Origin: Aliivibrio salmonicida LFI1238
GTDB lineage: Bacteria; Pseudomonadota; Gammaproteobacteria; Enterobacterales; Vibrionaceae
Direction: 5' to 3'
Length of the DNA: 64,000 nt
NCBI RefSeq assembly: GCF_000196495.1
Contig: NC_011312.1
Location: forward strand, 124,001 to 188,000
In this document: positions 27,960 through 37,107 of the stretch, piece after piece
Layout of the letters: each line of letters starts with the position of its first letter
How positions within the stretch are numbered: the stretch's first letter is position 1
Notes under the pieces: model-generated
Told to the model about the DNA's origin: nothing
Database searches by the model: none
The model's input: the letters and a program-made list of their open reading frames with translations, nothing else
Position numbers and translations under genes: made by a program

Positions 27960-29300
27960 TCACTTGAACTGTATTTTAATTTCCCTTCTTTGTTCTTCTG
28001 GTAATGATTTTTGTTTTGTTTGTATTGGCATCATCATTGCGAGTTGCATTTTTTGTTTTATGTATGCTGGAAGTTCAGGGTTAGATAAAATTTTACATCG
28101 TGTTAATTCGAGCATTGAGTTAATGGATGCCTTTGATATGTCTTTTCCTTTTGAATTAAACAATAAGTGTGTTATCTCAAACATTATTTTTTCTGATACA
28201 ATTTTATCATGTTTTAAATTGTTGTTTTTAATGATTAATACACTAGATAAGATTAATGTTGATAAAGTTAATAAAACCAAAATAAATGCGGAAATTGGTT
28301 TTCGTTTTAATAAACAACGAAAAGTATATAAAGGGGTGTGTTGTTTTAATGTAATTGGCCTAGATGCCAACACACACTCGATATCTTTGCGTAGAGCCTC
28401 AACAGAACAGTAGCGTTTAGATAGTGTCTCTTGGGTCGTTTTTTCTTGGATGTAAGTAATGTCTTCCTTCTTATGAAGATTAGGAAAAAGAAGCAATAAA
28501 ATCTTACCTAAAGAATAAACATCACTCAAAGGAGTTAAATAATTGCCTTCTTTTTGTTCTGGGCTAGCAAAATGCTCACTGTAGGCGACAAGCCCTTGAG
28601 TATTATGATGCCCATTTTTTTTTACTTGTTGAGTTAAGTTAAAATCGATTAGCTTTGGGCAATTCCGTTTATCAATTAAAATGTTTTCAGGTTTTAGATC
28701 TGCATGTAGTACATCGTGTTGGTGTGCATGTTCAAGTGCTTGGCAAATCTGACTAAATAATTGTAATTTTTGTTGTCGAGACAACAAATTATGCTTTAAA
28801 AAATCATTGAGTGTTGTACCGATAATTTTCTCCATCACCACATAAACAGCCCCTTCGTACTCTCCACCATCAAAGACTTTTGCTATATATGGATGATTTA
28901 AACGTGCTAATAATTGCGCCTCTTCAAATAGGGCGTGTTTGTTTAATAAATTCTTTAAATCAGGTTGAATAAATTTAATGGCAAGCTCTTGTTCGAAAGT
29001 ACCATTAGCACGATATGCTGAATAGACTACTCCCATCCCACCGCGACCCAGCTCTTTTGTAATTTGGTATTTATCTACCATGTGATGGCTAAAATCCCAT
29101 TCAGTATTAAAAGTTTGCTGAGCACCAAAACCAAATAAATCGAAGAATGGTTCTGATGTGGTGTTATTCAGTAATGGAATGAGGTCTTGATAGATATTTG
29201 GGTGACTGTTTTGCAGTGCATCCAATACTTTTTGTTTTTGAATGTTATCAAGATCCATTAAATCATAGAAAATTTGAGTTGGTGAGGTAATTAACTGCAA
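27960..29300 (-). CDS. Membrane-anchored Ser/Thr protein kinase (PknT-like)
   Basis: 446 residues. An N-terminal leader (1-77) precedes the kinase domain: glycine loop GRGGMG (85-90), Lys109 in LAIKF, catalytic loop LHADLKPENIL (Asp201, HAD instead of HRD), LIDFNL (Asp219, DFN instead of DFG). One membrane helix (about 336-357, FILVLLTLSTLILSSVLII) is followed by a short outer segment of about 88 residues. Related kinases paired with ECF factors often continue into a long TPR sensor region that is missing here. Transcribed before the ECF sigma gene. It would phosphorylate the sigma factor and activate it. Confidence 0.85.
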   Translation of the reverse strand: MQLITSPTQIFYDLMDLDNIQKQKVLDALQNSHPNIYQDLIPLLNNTTSEPFFDLFGFGAQQTFNTEWDFSHHMVDKYQITKELGRGGMGVVYSAYRANGTFEQELAIKFIQPDLKNLLNKHALFEEAQLLARLNHPYIAKVFDGGEYEGAVYVVMEKIIGTTLNDFLKHNLLSRQQKLQLFSQICQALEHAHQHDVLHADLKPENILIDKRNCPKLIDFNLTQQVKKNGHHNTQGLVAYSEHFASPEQKEGNYLTPLSDVYSLGKILLLLFPNLHKKEDITYIQEKTTQETLSKRYCSVEALRKDIECVLASRPITLKQHTPLYTFRCLLKRKPISAFILVLLTLSTLILSSVLIIKNNNLKHDKIVSEKIMFEITHLLFNSKGKDISKASINSMLELTRCKILSNPELPAYIKQKMQLAMMMPIQTKQKSLPEEQRREIKIQFK

Positions 29301-29608
29301 GGGACTAATTTATATGAATTTGTTTAACCGTACTATATGGGGTTAGTGGCGTAATTAGAATGTTTTTTCTCGTATTTAAGAAAATAGTCGTGAATTTATT
29401 TAATGCGAAATTATTGGTTAAAAAACCGTGGTAAATTTCCCTAATTTATTTTTTTTTAACTTTGTATTTATATGGATAATAAAAATAGAACTCACGATTA
29501 ACGTTACTTTTACACATACGTAATAGTGAATTGCTTTTTATGGTAATTGTTATTTAATTTAATCAGATTAAACTAATCTCATATTAACATTACATAAGGT
29601 AAGCCATT
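29301..29608. other. Divergent intergenic region between kinase and His-rich protein genes
   Basis: About 308 very AT-rich bases that must hold the promoters of both divergent units. A short inverted repeat AGATTA-AAC-TAATCT at 29565-29579 lies 30 bases before the plus-strand gene and could be an operator. No gene seen. Confidence 0.4.
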
Positions 29609-30199
29609 ATGACTGCACATCATCACCCTCATTTTCAAGTTGGACAAACGATTGAAGATCACCCATTTAGACAAGGTGATGGCGCGATGCTTGAGATGTT
29701 TCGTAATGACTTACCTAATATTCTTTATGTTGGTCTTGGTAATATTACGGCTGACGAACAAGCCGTGTTGGGACAAGAAAGTGCTCAACTAGGAATGACA
29801 ATGACAAATGAAGGGGCGTGTTTAACTGTGTTTTCATTGGGTGAGTTGACGTTTGAAATGCAGTTTAATGCTGCTGTTATTCCTGAAGAGTATTTTCAAT
29901 CACCAGAATCAGGGAAGTTGTCTTTTTCTATGTTAGCGATTGATAGTGCTACCAACACACTGCAAGCTATTCGCGAATTTACGTTGTCAGAAGAATTGAG
30001 TCGTCAGTTTGTTGAAGTTATGCAGATTCAACGCAAAATTAATGATGTGAACGTAGTTAATCGCGTAAATGAAATGCTGTTAAATACGCTAACGACTGAA
30101 GAATTAAATGAGAAAATAACACTTGAACCACTACAAAGTGTAGTTGCAGCACCGACTTGTGGTTGTGGTCATCACCATAATCATGATCACTCACATTAA
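29609..30199 (+). CDS. Hypothetical protein with His-rich, Cys-containing metal-binding tail
   Basis: 196 residues, soluble and acidic, ending in CGCGHHHNHDHSH and starting MTAHHHPHF; both ends can bind nickel, zinc or cobalt. The central region (NILYVGLGNITADEQAVLGQ ... VIPEEYFQSPE) matches no family I recognise. The His-rich tail recalls SlyD, HypB and UreE, but the body is not an FKBP or GTPase fold. AAGGTAAG is the ribosome site. Monocistronic, followed by a bidirectional terminator. Confidence 0.65.
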   Translation: MTAHHHPHFQVGQTIEDHPFRQGDGAMLEMFRNDLPNILYVGLGNITADEQAVLGQESAQLGMTMTNEGACLTVFSLGELTFEMQFNAAVIPEEYFQSPESGKLSFSMLAIDSATNTLQAIREFTLSEELSRQFVEVMQIQRKINDVNVVNRVNEMLLNTLTTEELNEKITLEPLQSVVAAPTCGCGHHHNHDHSH

Positions 30200-30225
30200 G
30201 TTTTAATACGAATTAGAGAACAAAC

Positions 30226-30264
30226 AAAAATGCCGCCAGGGTTAACCTTAGCGGCGTTTTTTAT
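30226..30264. terminator. Bidirectional terminator between His-rich protein gene and gor
   Basis: AAAATGCCGCCAGGG ... CCTTAGCGGCGTTTTTT; stem with central GTTAACC and T-runs on both strands. Confidence 0.8.
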
Positions 30265-30285
30265 TTAAAATAGTCTAAAAATAGA

Positions 30286-31641
30286 CTATCTCATCGTTAC
30301 AAATTCTTCAGAACCTGTTGGATGAATAGCAACAACGGCATCGAAATCAGCCTTAGTTGCGCCCATCTTCATTGCTACTGCAAAACCTTGGATCATTTCA
30401 TCAACCGTGAAACCGATACCGTGTAGGCCAACCACTTTTTCGTTTTCGCCAGCACAAACCAGTTTCATTTTACAAGGTTGACGGTGCTTAGTAACGGCGG
30501 TGTACATAGCTGTGAAGCCTGATGTGTACACTTTTACGTTATCTTTGCCGTATTGTTCGTCAGCTTCTTGTTCTGTAAGACCAATCGTCCCAATCGGTGG
30601 GTGGCTAAACACAACAGTAGGAACTAGTGTGTAGTCCATTTTTGCGTTTGTTTGACCGTTGAATAAACGCTCAGACAGTAAACGACCGGCTTTAACTGCG
30701 ATAGGAGTTAGCTCGATGCCGCCTTCCATGATGTCGCCAACACAGTAGATGCCTTTTACGTTTGTTGATTGGTATTCATCAACTTTGATGTAACCGCGAT
30801 CGTTAATAGCAACGCCTGTTTTTTCTAGATTGATAGCGTCAGTCGCAGGGTGACGACCAATTGCCCAAATTAGAGTATCAACGTTTTGTGTTTCACCATT
30901 TTCTAGATGAAGTGTTAGGCTGCCATCGGCTTCTTTAACCACTTCTTTTGGTACAGAGTGAGTATGAAGGGTTGGGCCTTCTGTGTTCATCACTTCAACT
31001 AGCGTATCGATGATCATTGGATCAAAGCTACGAAGTGGAGATTCTTTACGAACAAATAAATGAGTTTCTGTGCCTAGAGAATGAAGTACACCAGCAATTT
31101 CTACCGCAATGTAACCTGCACCAATAATCGCAACGCGTTTTGGCTGTTCTGTGATGTCAAAGAAACCATTTGAATCAATACCGTGCTCTGCGCCTGGGAT
31201 ATTAGGGATTGTTGGACGACCACCAACAGCAATAAGGATATGATCCGCTGTGTAATGTTCGCCATTTACTTCAACAGTATTAGCGTCTACAAACTTAGCG
31301 AAGCCTTTAATTACGTTTATTTTATTGTTACCAAGAACGCGATCGTAAGATTCGTGAATACGACCAATGTACGCTTGGCGGTTTTCAACCATCTTGCTCC
31401 AATTGAATTTTTTCAGTTCAACATCAAAGCCGTAATCTTCAGCGTATAAATTAATGGCTTCAGCAACTTGAGCACCGTGCCACATTACTTTTTTAGGAAC
31501 ACAGCCCACGTTTACACACGTACCGCCAAGTTCTTGCGCTTCAATAAGAGCAACTTTTGCGCCGTGCATAGCCGCACGGTTTGCTGATGCGATACCGCCA
31601 GAACCACCGCCGATACAGATATAATCAAAATGAGTAGCCAT
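30286..31641 (-). CDS. gor: Glutathione reductase (NADPH)
   Basis: 451 residues. FAD site CIGGGSGGIASANRAA at the N-terminus, redox disulfide GGTCVNVGCVPKKVMWH, NADPH site VAIIGAGYIAVEIAGVLHSLG, second FAD motif YCVGDIMEGGIELTPIAVKAGR and the C-terminal dimer interface with GIGFTVDEMIQGFAVAMKMGATKADFD and catalytic HPTGSEEF. It keeps glutathione reduced in the cytosol. Length is normal. Start supported by GGAGAG upstream. Confidence 0.96.
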   Translation of the reverse strand: MATHFDYICIGGGSGGIASANRAAMHGAKVALIEAQELGGTCVNVGCVPKKVMWHGAQVAEAINLYAEDYGFDVELKKFNWSKMVENRQAYIGRIHESYDRVLGNNKINVIKGFAKFVDANTVEVNGEHYTADHILIAVGGRPTIPNIPGAEHGIDSNGFFDITEQPKRVAIIGAGYIAVEIAGVLHSLGTETHLFVRKESPLRSFDPMIIDTLVEVMNTEGPTLHTHSVPKEVVKEADGSLTLHLENGETQNVDTLIWAIGRHPATDAINLEKTGVAINDRGYIKVDEYQSTNVKGIYCVGDIMEGGIELTPIAVKAGRLLSERLFNGQTNAKMDYTLVPTVVFSHPPIGTIGLTEQEADEQYGKDNVKVYTSGFTAMYTAVTKHRQPCKMKLVCAGENEKVVGLHGIGFTVDEMIQGFAVAMKMGATKADFDAVVAIHPTGSEEFVTMR

Positions 31642-31740
31642 TACTTTCTCTCCAATAAGTTTTTAATTCTTTTTTACATACTATGTATGAAATGCGACCA
31701 AATTTTTCTTTTTCAAGGTGTACGAGCTTCAAGGTCTACT

Positions 31741-31846
31741 AGGTTTCAGGTTGCTTCGCTTGCAGGTTTCAGGAAAGAGATAAAACTGAGCAATGCTATC
31801 TGCTTTTCCTGAATCCTTTGAGGGAGCTTGCGACCGGCCTGAACCC
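31741..31846. repeat. Imperfect long inverted repeat between gor and rlmJ
   Basis: GGTTTCAGGTTGC ... TTTCAGGAAAG on the left is roughly complementary to CTTTTCCTGAATCC ... GCGACCGGCCTGAACC on the right, giving a long imperfect hairpin. Its centre also contains GCTTCGCTTGC. It looks like a dispersed intergenic repeat or miniature element, but no second copy is visible in this window. Confidence 0.45.
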
Positions 31847-31853
31847 TTATTTT

Positions 31854-32693
31854 TTATTCAGGAACAATCCATTCCACTTTACAGTGACCTGTTGCTGGTG
31901 CAATTGCTTCTTTTAAGAAAGGCAAAATCGTATTCATTTGGCTTTCTAATTTCCACGGTGGATTGATAACGATCATTCCTGATGCCGTCATGCCACGCTC
32001 GTTTGTATCAGGGGATACCCCTAATTCAATTTGAAGAATGTTACGGATATTTAGTTTTTTAAGGCCATTGATCATGTCGTCGATATCACAACGATTAACC
32101 ACTGGGTACCAAATCGCATAAATACCTGTAGCCCAACGTTTATGGCTTTGGCCAATCGCGTTAACCACATCGTAATATTCTTTTGCAAGCTCATAAGGTG
32201 GGTCGATTAATACCAAGCCTCTGCGCTCTGGTGGCGGCAAGCTTGCTTTTAATCGAGCAAAACCGTCTTCTTTATAGATAGATACTTGGCGATCACTGTG
32301 AAATTCTTGTTCAAGCAATGGGTAATCAGAAGGGTGAAGTTCGGTTAATACCATGCGGTCATAACAGCGTATATGCGCACGACCAACACAAGGAGACCCT
32401 GGGTAATAACGTAATTCACCGTCTTCATTTAATGCTTTTACGGCATCAAGGTAACTTGTGATTTCTTCTGGGATGTCTGTTTTATCCCAAATACGTTCAA
32501 TACCTTGTTTGTATTCACCTGTTTTTTCAGACCATTCATGCGTTAAATCGTAACGGCCAACCCCTGAATGGGTGTCGTGATAAACAAATGGCTTATCTTT
32601 TAGCGTTAATGAATTAAGGATAAGGCTTTGAACAATGTGTTTAACTACGTCGGCATGGTTGCCAGCATGAAAACTGTGACGATAACTTAGCAT
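31854..32693 (-). CDS. rlmJ: 23S rRNA (adenine-2030-N6)-methyltransferase
   Basis: 279 residues, starting MLSYRHSFHAGNHADVVKHIV as in RlmJ (YhiR). Catalytic motif LVLIDPPYELAKEYYD (DPPY) and AIWYPVVNR. It methylates A2030 of 23S rRNA. In many gamma-proteobacteria it neighbours gor and prlC, as here. Confidence 0.95.
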   Translation of the reverse strand: MLSYRHSFHAGNHADVVKHIVQSLILNSLTLKDKPFVYHDTHSGVGRYDLTHEWSEKTGEYKQGIERIWDKTDIPEEITSYLDAVKALNEDGELRYYPGSPCVGRAHIRCYDRMVLTELHPSDYPLLEQEFHSDRQVSIYKEDGFARLKASLPPPERRGLVLIDPPYELAKEYYDVVNAIGQSHKRWATGIYAIWYPVVNRCDIDDMINGLKKLNIRNILQIELGVSPDTNERGMTASGMIVINPPWKLESQMNTILPFLKEAIAPATGHCKVEWIVPE

Positions 32694-32845
32694 GAATGAA
32701 CTCTCACTATTTGAATGGGAATATTATACCCAAGTTTATAACGCAATGTGCACACTCTTGCATCACCCATTGAAATTTAATCCATTAAGCACCATCTTAA
32801 GTAGATAGCGACATCAAATCGAATAAGAAATAAAAAGGAATGAAT

Positions 32846-34888
32846 ATGTCTAATCCGTTACTTACCTTTACTGACTTGCCTCTTTTTTCTCAAATTAAGC
32901 CAGAACACATTCAACCTGCAGTAGAACAAGCGATTGCAGATTGCCGAGCTAAAATAGAAGACGTATTGGCGTCTGATGCCGTACCAAGTTGGAACAGCAT
33001 TATTGTTCCCCTTGCTGAAACGGATGATCGTCTAAGCCGCATTTGGTCACCAGTGAGTCATTTGAATTCAGTGCAAAACAGTGAAGCCCTGCGTGAAGCG
33101 TATGAAGCGTGCTTACCTATCCTTTCCGAGTACGGAACTTGGGTTGGGCAGAACAAAGCGCTCTATCACGCCTATAAAGAAATCAAAGCGAGTGCCGATT
33201 TTTCTGCACTTTCTCAAGCTCAACAAAAAACCATTATTGATGAATTGCGTGATTTTGAATTATCAGGCATTGGTTTACCCGCTGATCAACAAAAGCGTTA
33301 CGGTGATATCAGTAAGCGCACGTCAGAATTAAGCTCAAATTTCAGCAACAATGTGCTTGATGCAACCATGGGTTGGTCAAAGCATATTACGGATGAAGCC
33401 GAATTATCAGGGTTACCTGAATCGGCGATGTCAGCGGCGAAAGCGGCGGCAGAAGCAAAAGAATTAGACGGTTGGTTACTGACATTAGAGATGCCATCGT
33501 ACATTCCAGTCATGACGTACAGTGACAATAAACCACTGCGCCGTGAAATTTACGAAGCGTTTGTGACTCGTGCATCGGATCGTGGTCCAAATGCCGGTAA
33601 GTGGGATAACACCGATCTTATTTCAGAAGAGCTTAATCTTCGTCATGAAGTCTCGCGCCTATTGGGTTTCTCTTCGTACAGTGAAAAATCGTTAGCAACA
33701 AAAATGGCCGAGAGCCCAACGCAAGTCCTTGGTTTTTTAAATGACTTAGCAGCGAAGGCTAAACCACAAGGTGAGCGCGAAGTTGCAGAGCTAAAAGCGT
33801 TTGTAAAAGAAGAGTTTGATATTGATGAGTTGGATCTATGGGATGTGACTTATTACTCTGAAAAATTAAAGCAAAAGCTATATCAGATTTCAGATGAAGA
33901 ATTACGTCCTTACTTCCCTGAATCAAAAGCCGTCTCTGGCCTATTTGAAGTGCTAAACCGTGTGTTTGGTATGACAGTGGTAGAGCGTGAAGGCGTTGAT
34001 GTATGGCACGAATCAGTGCGTTTCTTTGATATCTTCGATTCAACCAACACCTTACGTGGCAGCTTCTATTTAGATTTATACGCGCGTGAACACAAACGTG
34101 GTGGTGCATGGATGGATGAATGTCGTGTTCGTCGTTTAACTGAAAATGGTGAACTGCAAACGCCTGTCGCGTATTTAACGTGTAACTTCAGTAAGCCTGT
34201 TGGTGGTAAGCCTGCATTATTTACTCATGATGAAGTAGTGACGTTATTTCACGAATTTGGTCATGGTATCCACCACATGCTAACGCAAATTGATGTAGCG
34301 TCAGTGTCGGGTATTAATGGTGTGCCTTGGGATGCGGTTGAGCTACCAAGTCAATTCTTAGAAAACTGGTGTTATGAAGAAGAAGCACTCGCGTTTATTT
34401 CTGGTCACTATGAAACGGGTGAGCCATTACCAAAAGAAATGTTAGATAAAATGCTGGCGGCGAAAAACTTCCAATCAGCGATGTTTATTTTGCGTCAGTT
34501 AGAATTCGGGATGTTCGATTTCACACTGCACACAAATTACGATCCAGATCTAGGTGCAAAAGTATTAGAAACCCTAGCAGAAGTAAAAGCAAAGGTAGCG
34601 GTATTACCTAGTGTCGAGTGGAACCGTTTTTCTCACAGCTTTAGTCATATTTTCGCGGGTGGTTACGGTGCGGGTTATTACAGCTATCTATGGGCAGAAG
34701 TATTATCAGCCGATGCGTTCTCGCGTTTTGAAGAAGAAGGAATTTTCAACACGGAAACAGGCCAAAGCTTCTTGAATAATATTCTTGAAATGGGCGGCAG
34801 TGAAGAACCTATGGAATTGTTTAAACGCTTCCGTGGTCGTGAACCACAAGTGGATGCCATGTTACGTCATGCGGGCATTGGTGCGTAA
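32846..34888 (+). CDS. prlC: Oligopeptidase A (M3 metallopeptidase)
   Basis: 680 residues from MSNPLLTFTDLPLF; AAGGA six bases upstream of this ATG favours it over the ATG two codons earlier. Zinc motif LFHEFGHGIHHM (HExxH) with distal ELPSQFLENW (Glu ligand). GGYGAGYYSYLWAEVLSADAF near the C-terminus is typical of M3A peptidases. It degrades oligopeptides and cleaved signal peptides in the cytosol. Confidence 0.96.
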   Translation: MSNPLLTFTDLPLFSQIKPEHIQPAVEQAIADCRAKIEDVLASDAVPSWNSIIVPLAETDDRLSRIWSPVSHLNSVQNSEALREAYEACLPILSEYGTWVGQNKALYHAYKEIKASADFSALSQAQQKTIIDELRDFELSGIGLPADQQKRYGDISKRTSELSSNFSNNVLDATMGWSKHITDEAELSGLPESAMSAAKAAAEAKELDGWLLTLEMPSYIPVMTYSDNKPLRREIYEAFVTRASDRGPNAGKWDNTDLISEELNLRHEVSRLLGFSSYSEKSLATKMAESPTQVLGFLNDLAAKAKPQGEREVAELKAFVKEEFDIDELDLWDVTYYSEKLKQKLYQISDEELRPYFPESKAVSGLFEVLNRVFGMTVVEREGVDVWHESVRFFDIFDSTNTLRGSFYLDLYAREHKRGGAWMDECRVRRLTENGELQTPVAYLTCNFSKPVGGKPALFTHDEVVTLFHEFGHGIHHMLTQIDVASVSGINGVPWDAVELPSQFLENWCYEEEALAFISGHYETGEPLPKEMLDKMLAAKNFQSAMFILRQLEFGMFDFTLHTNYDPDLGAKVLETLAEVKAKVAVLPSVEWNRFSHSFSHIFAGGYGAGYYSYLWAEVLSADAFSRFEEEGIFNTETGQSFLNNILEMGGSEEPMELFKRFRGREPQVDAMLRHAGIGA

Positions 34889-34916
34889 TAAACTAAGCAA
34901 GTAAGTGCCATAAATA

Positions 34917-34949
34917 AAACGCCTCAATCATTATATTGAGGCGTTTTTT
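34917..34949. terminator. Bidirectional terminator between prlC and the M48 protease gene
   Basis: AAAACGCCTCAAT / ATTGAGGCGTTTT with loop CATTAT and T-run. Confidence 0.9.
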
Positions 34950-34961
34950 GTTTTAAAGCGT

Positions 34962-36395
34962 TTATTTCTTATAGGGCTTAGTCACGACTATTTTTACCTC
35001 ATCACCTTGGTGTAGTGGCGTATTTTCTTCTAATCCATTCCATATCGCTGTCTCTTCTGCCGATAAATCAGAATGATTACGCTTGGTTAGCTCATTGACA
35101 CTTTCGCCTTTTATTACCGTAGTAATCGCGATCTCTTTTTGAGTTATTGCTGCAATTTGTGCATCTGTGATTGGTTGTAAAGAGAGGGCTGAAATGCTGA
35201 CTTCACTTTTGTTTTTCGCGGTACTTAGGGTGAGTACTTGATAAGTGATGTCGTTCAAATCGAGCCAATATTGGGTGATAAACGTGTCTTGTTTTCCTTC
35301 TTTATCCGTTAATTGCACGTTATACATGGTTGCTCCCCATGTTAACTCAACCGTATTTACTGGCGCTAAGTAATGATATTTAAGTTCAAGGTACTGACTA
35401 AAGCGATGCGCTGTTTGCTCAGCAGTGTATTGAGGATCGGAAACGGAGAGAGCGACAAAGCCATCGTGTGTCTCATTGATCGCCGCAACAACTTGAGGTT
35501 GGTTTACTGTTTGCCACTCTTTAGGGAATATTATGGTAAAGCCCATCGTAGGCTGAATGAATGTCGATTCAGAAAAAACGCCATTTTCTGGATTGTCACC
35601 GACGACTAACTCATTGAGGTTATAGAGAAAATTAGGCTTAATTGGTTTTTGAGGTATCACTCTTAATGCACTTGCTGATAGATCGACATGCTTAACACGT
35701 TCTGGTGTGTAAGGGTGGCTATCAAAGTAGCTTTTTTCAGTTTCCGTCTGCGTTTTAAATTCAATCGCATCATTTATACGAGCTAAAATAACGCCCATCG
35801 CCATGGGATTATAGCCAGATTTTGCCGCTAAATTTACACCAAGTTCATCTGATTCTGTTTCATGAGAACGACTGTAGTTTGCCATTAATAAATCGTTGCT
35901 AAAGGTAAACGGGGTATTAATTAGATTACCTAAGTCTTCATTTATTACGCTGCCAACAATGTTGCCGGGTAATTGAGTTATGCCAGGCAGAATACTTCGC
36001 TTCATTTGCTGAATTGAATGCCTTTCTGTGACATGAATAATTTCATGAGCCAATACACAGGCGAGCTCGTCTTCATTGTTCATTAGAGTTAACAAACCCC
36101 GAGAAATATAAATATAACCACCAGGGAGGGCAAACGCATTTGGGATTGGGTCATCAACAATTTCAAATTTAAAATCAAACTGTGGTGAATCAAGATGAGA
36201 GACTAAGCGAGCACCCACTTGTTTGACGTATTGATCGAGTGATTCATTTTGATATATCCCCATTTGTTGCTCAATAACGAGTGAGTTTTTTTCTCCGACG
36301 GATTTATCGTAGTTTGGACTTATTGAGCAAGCAGAGATAGATAAAGAGATCAGAGTCATCCCTGTGATTTTTGTGATGTTCGATATGCTTTTCAT
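34962..36395 (-). CDS. Periplasmic M48-family metalloprotease, lipoprotein
   Basis: 477 residues from MKSISNITKITG (AAGGA six bases upstream). Lipoprotein signal ending LISLSISAC. Protease domain with AHEIIHVTERHS (HExxH) and SHETESDELGVNLAAKSGYNP (third zinc ligand Glu). The C-terminal part (about residues 270-475) is beta-rich and ends in a LysM-like stretch (IKGESVNELTKRN ... LHQGDEVKIVV). Similar to BepA/YfgC-type envelope quality-control proteases in the N-terminal half, but with a different tail. Confidence 0.85.
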   Translation of the reverse strand: MKSISNITKITGMTLISLSISACSISPNYDKSVGEKNSLVIEQQMGIYQNESLDQYVKQVGARLVSHLDSPQFDFKFEIVDDPIPNAFALPGGYIYISRGLLTLMNNEDELACVLAHEIIHVTERHSIQQMKRSILPGITQLPGNIVGSVINEDLGNLINTPFTFSNDLLMANYSRSHETESDELGVNLAAKSGYNPMAMGVILARINDAIEFKTQTETEKSYFDSHPYTPERVKHVDLSASALRVIPQKPIKPNFLYNLNELVVGDNPENGVFSESTFIQPTMGFTIIFPKEWQTVNQPQVVAAINETHDGFVALSVSDPQYTAEQTAHRFSQYLELKYHYLAPVNTVELTWGATMYNVQLTDKEGKQDTFITQYWLDLNDITYQVLTLSTAKNKSEVSISALSLQPITDAQIAAITQKEIAITTVIKGESVNELTKRNHSDLSAEETAIWNGLEENTPLHQGDEVKIVVTKPYKK

Positions 36396-36522
36396 AGGCA
36401 TTCCTTGGCCTTATGTTGAGTTAACTTGTATTCGAAGGTGACAGAGTTGGGGTGGGGAAAAATAATAAATTAAGCCCTTCCGAGTAGATCAAAAGAGCTT
36501 ACGATGATTCATAAAGATGGCA

Positions 36523-36837
36523 TTAAGCCCATTGAATCACTTCATCTGCGTGTTTCTGGCACTCTTCTTTTACCATTTCAATGAATTCAACCCCTGTTTT
36601 AGAGCATGTCCATTTTTCATCAGTATAAGCAAAGTGAAAACCGCCAGATTTAGACGCTAACCAGATCTCGTGCATTGGTTCTTGTTTATTGATCACGATT
36701 TGGCTGCGGTTTTCAAATTCTAAGGTCAATACGTTTCCTGTGATTATTGGCTCAATGTCTGCGCCAGAATCATCAATCATATCTTCAAGTAATTGCAGTT
36801 TCGCATCAACTAATTCGTGAAATTCAGTATTATTCAT
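36523..36837 (-). CDS. cyaY: Iron donor protein CyaY (frataxin)
   Basis: 104 residues from MNNTEFHELVDAKLQLLEDMID; an upstream start would add 29 unrelated residues overlapping lptM. Frataxin features: acidic first helix, NVLTLEFENRSQIVINKQEPMHEIWLAS strands and GGFHFAYTDEKW. It binds iron and modulates Fe-S cluster assembly. Divergent from lptM-lysA-dapF, as in E. coli and Vibrio. Confidence 0.94.
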   Translation of the reverse strand: MNNTEFHELVDAKLQLLEDMIDDSGADIEPIITGNVLTLEFENRSQIVINKQEPMHEIWLASKSGGFHFAYTDEKWTCSKTGVEFIEMVKEECQKHADEVIQWA

Positions 36838-36918
36838 CTTGTTTATCCTATTGCTTTTCTTGGCTGTGGTGCGATTATAGAGAGCATAACCAGATATTAA
36901 CACTAATGGTAAAATCTT

Positions 36919-37038
36919 ATGCAAAAAAGAGTGATGGCGTTAATGCTACTGAGTGTCTTAGCATTGGCGGGCTGCGGTCAAACTGGTGGGTTATACATGC
37001 CAACGGATGATGCACCAAAAACAGAAGCCGCAGAATAG
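36919..37038 (+). CDS. lptM: Small lipoprotein LptM (YifL-like)
   Basis: 39 residues: MQKRVMALMLLSVLALAGC followed by GQTGGLYMPTDD. The lipobox LAGC and the GQTGxLYMP motif are those of LptM, which assists maturation of the LPS translocon LptDE in E. coli. It lies between divergent cyaY and lysA, its usual place. Confidence 0.9.
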   Translation: MQKRVMALMLLSVLALAGCGQTGGLYMPTDDAPKTEAAE

Positions 37039-37107
37039 TGTATTTGTAATAAATGTATTCATGCACTGAAATCTATTAATAGAATAACTGAAAACTAGAC
37101 AAGGAAG

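Noticed and set aside
27964..28413. 149-codon plus-strand frame opposite the kinase gene
   Set aside because: It is the antisense shadow of the kinase C-terminal region, with low-complexity hydrophobic sequence and no ribosome site.
29609..30199. SlyD-type prolyl isomerase, because of the His-rich tail
   Set aside because: The body lacks FKBP motifs; only the tail is similar.
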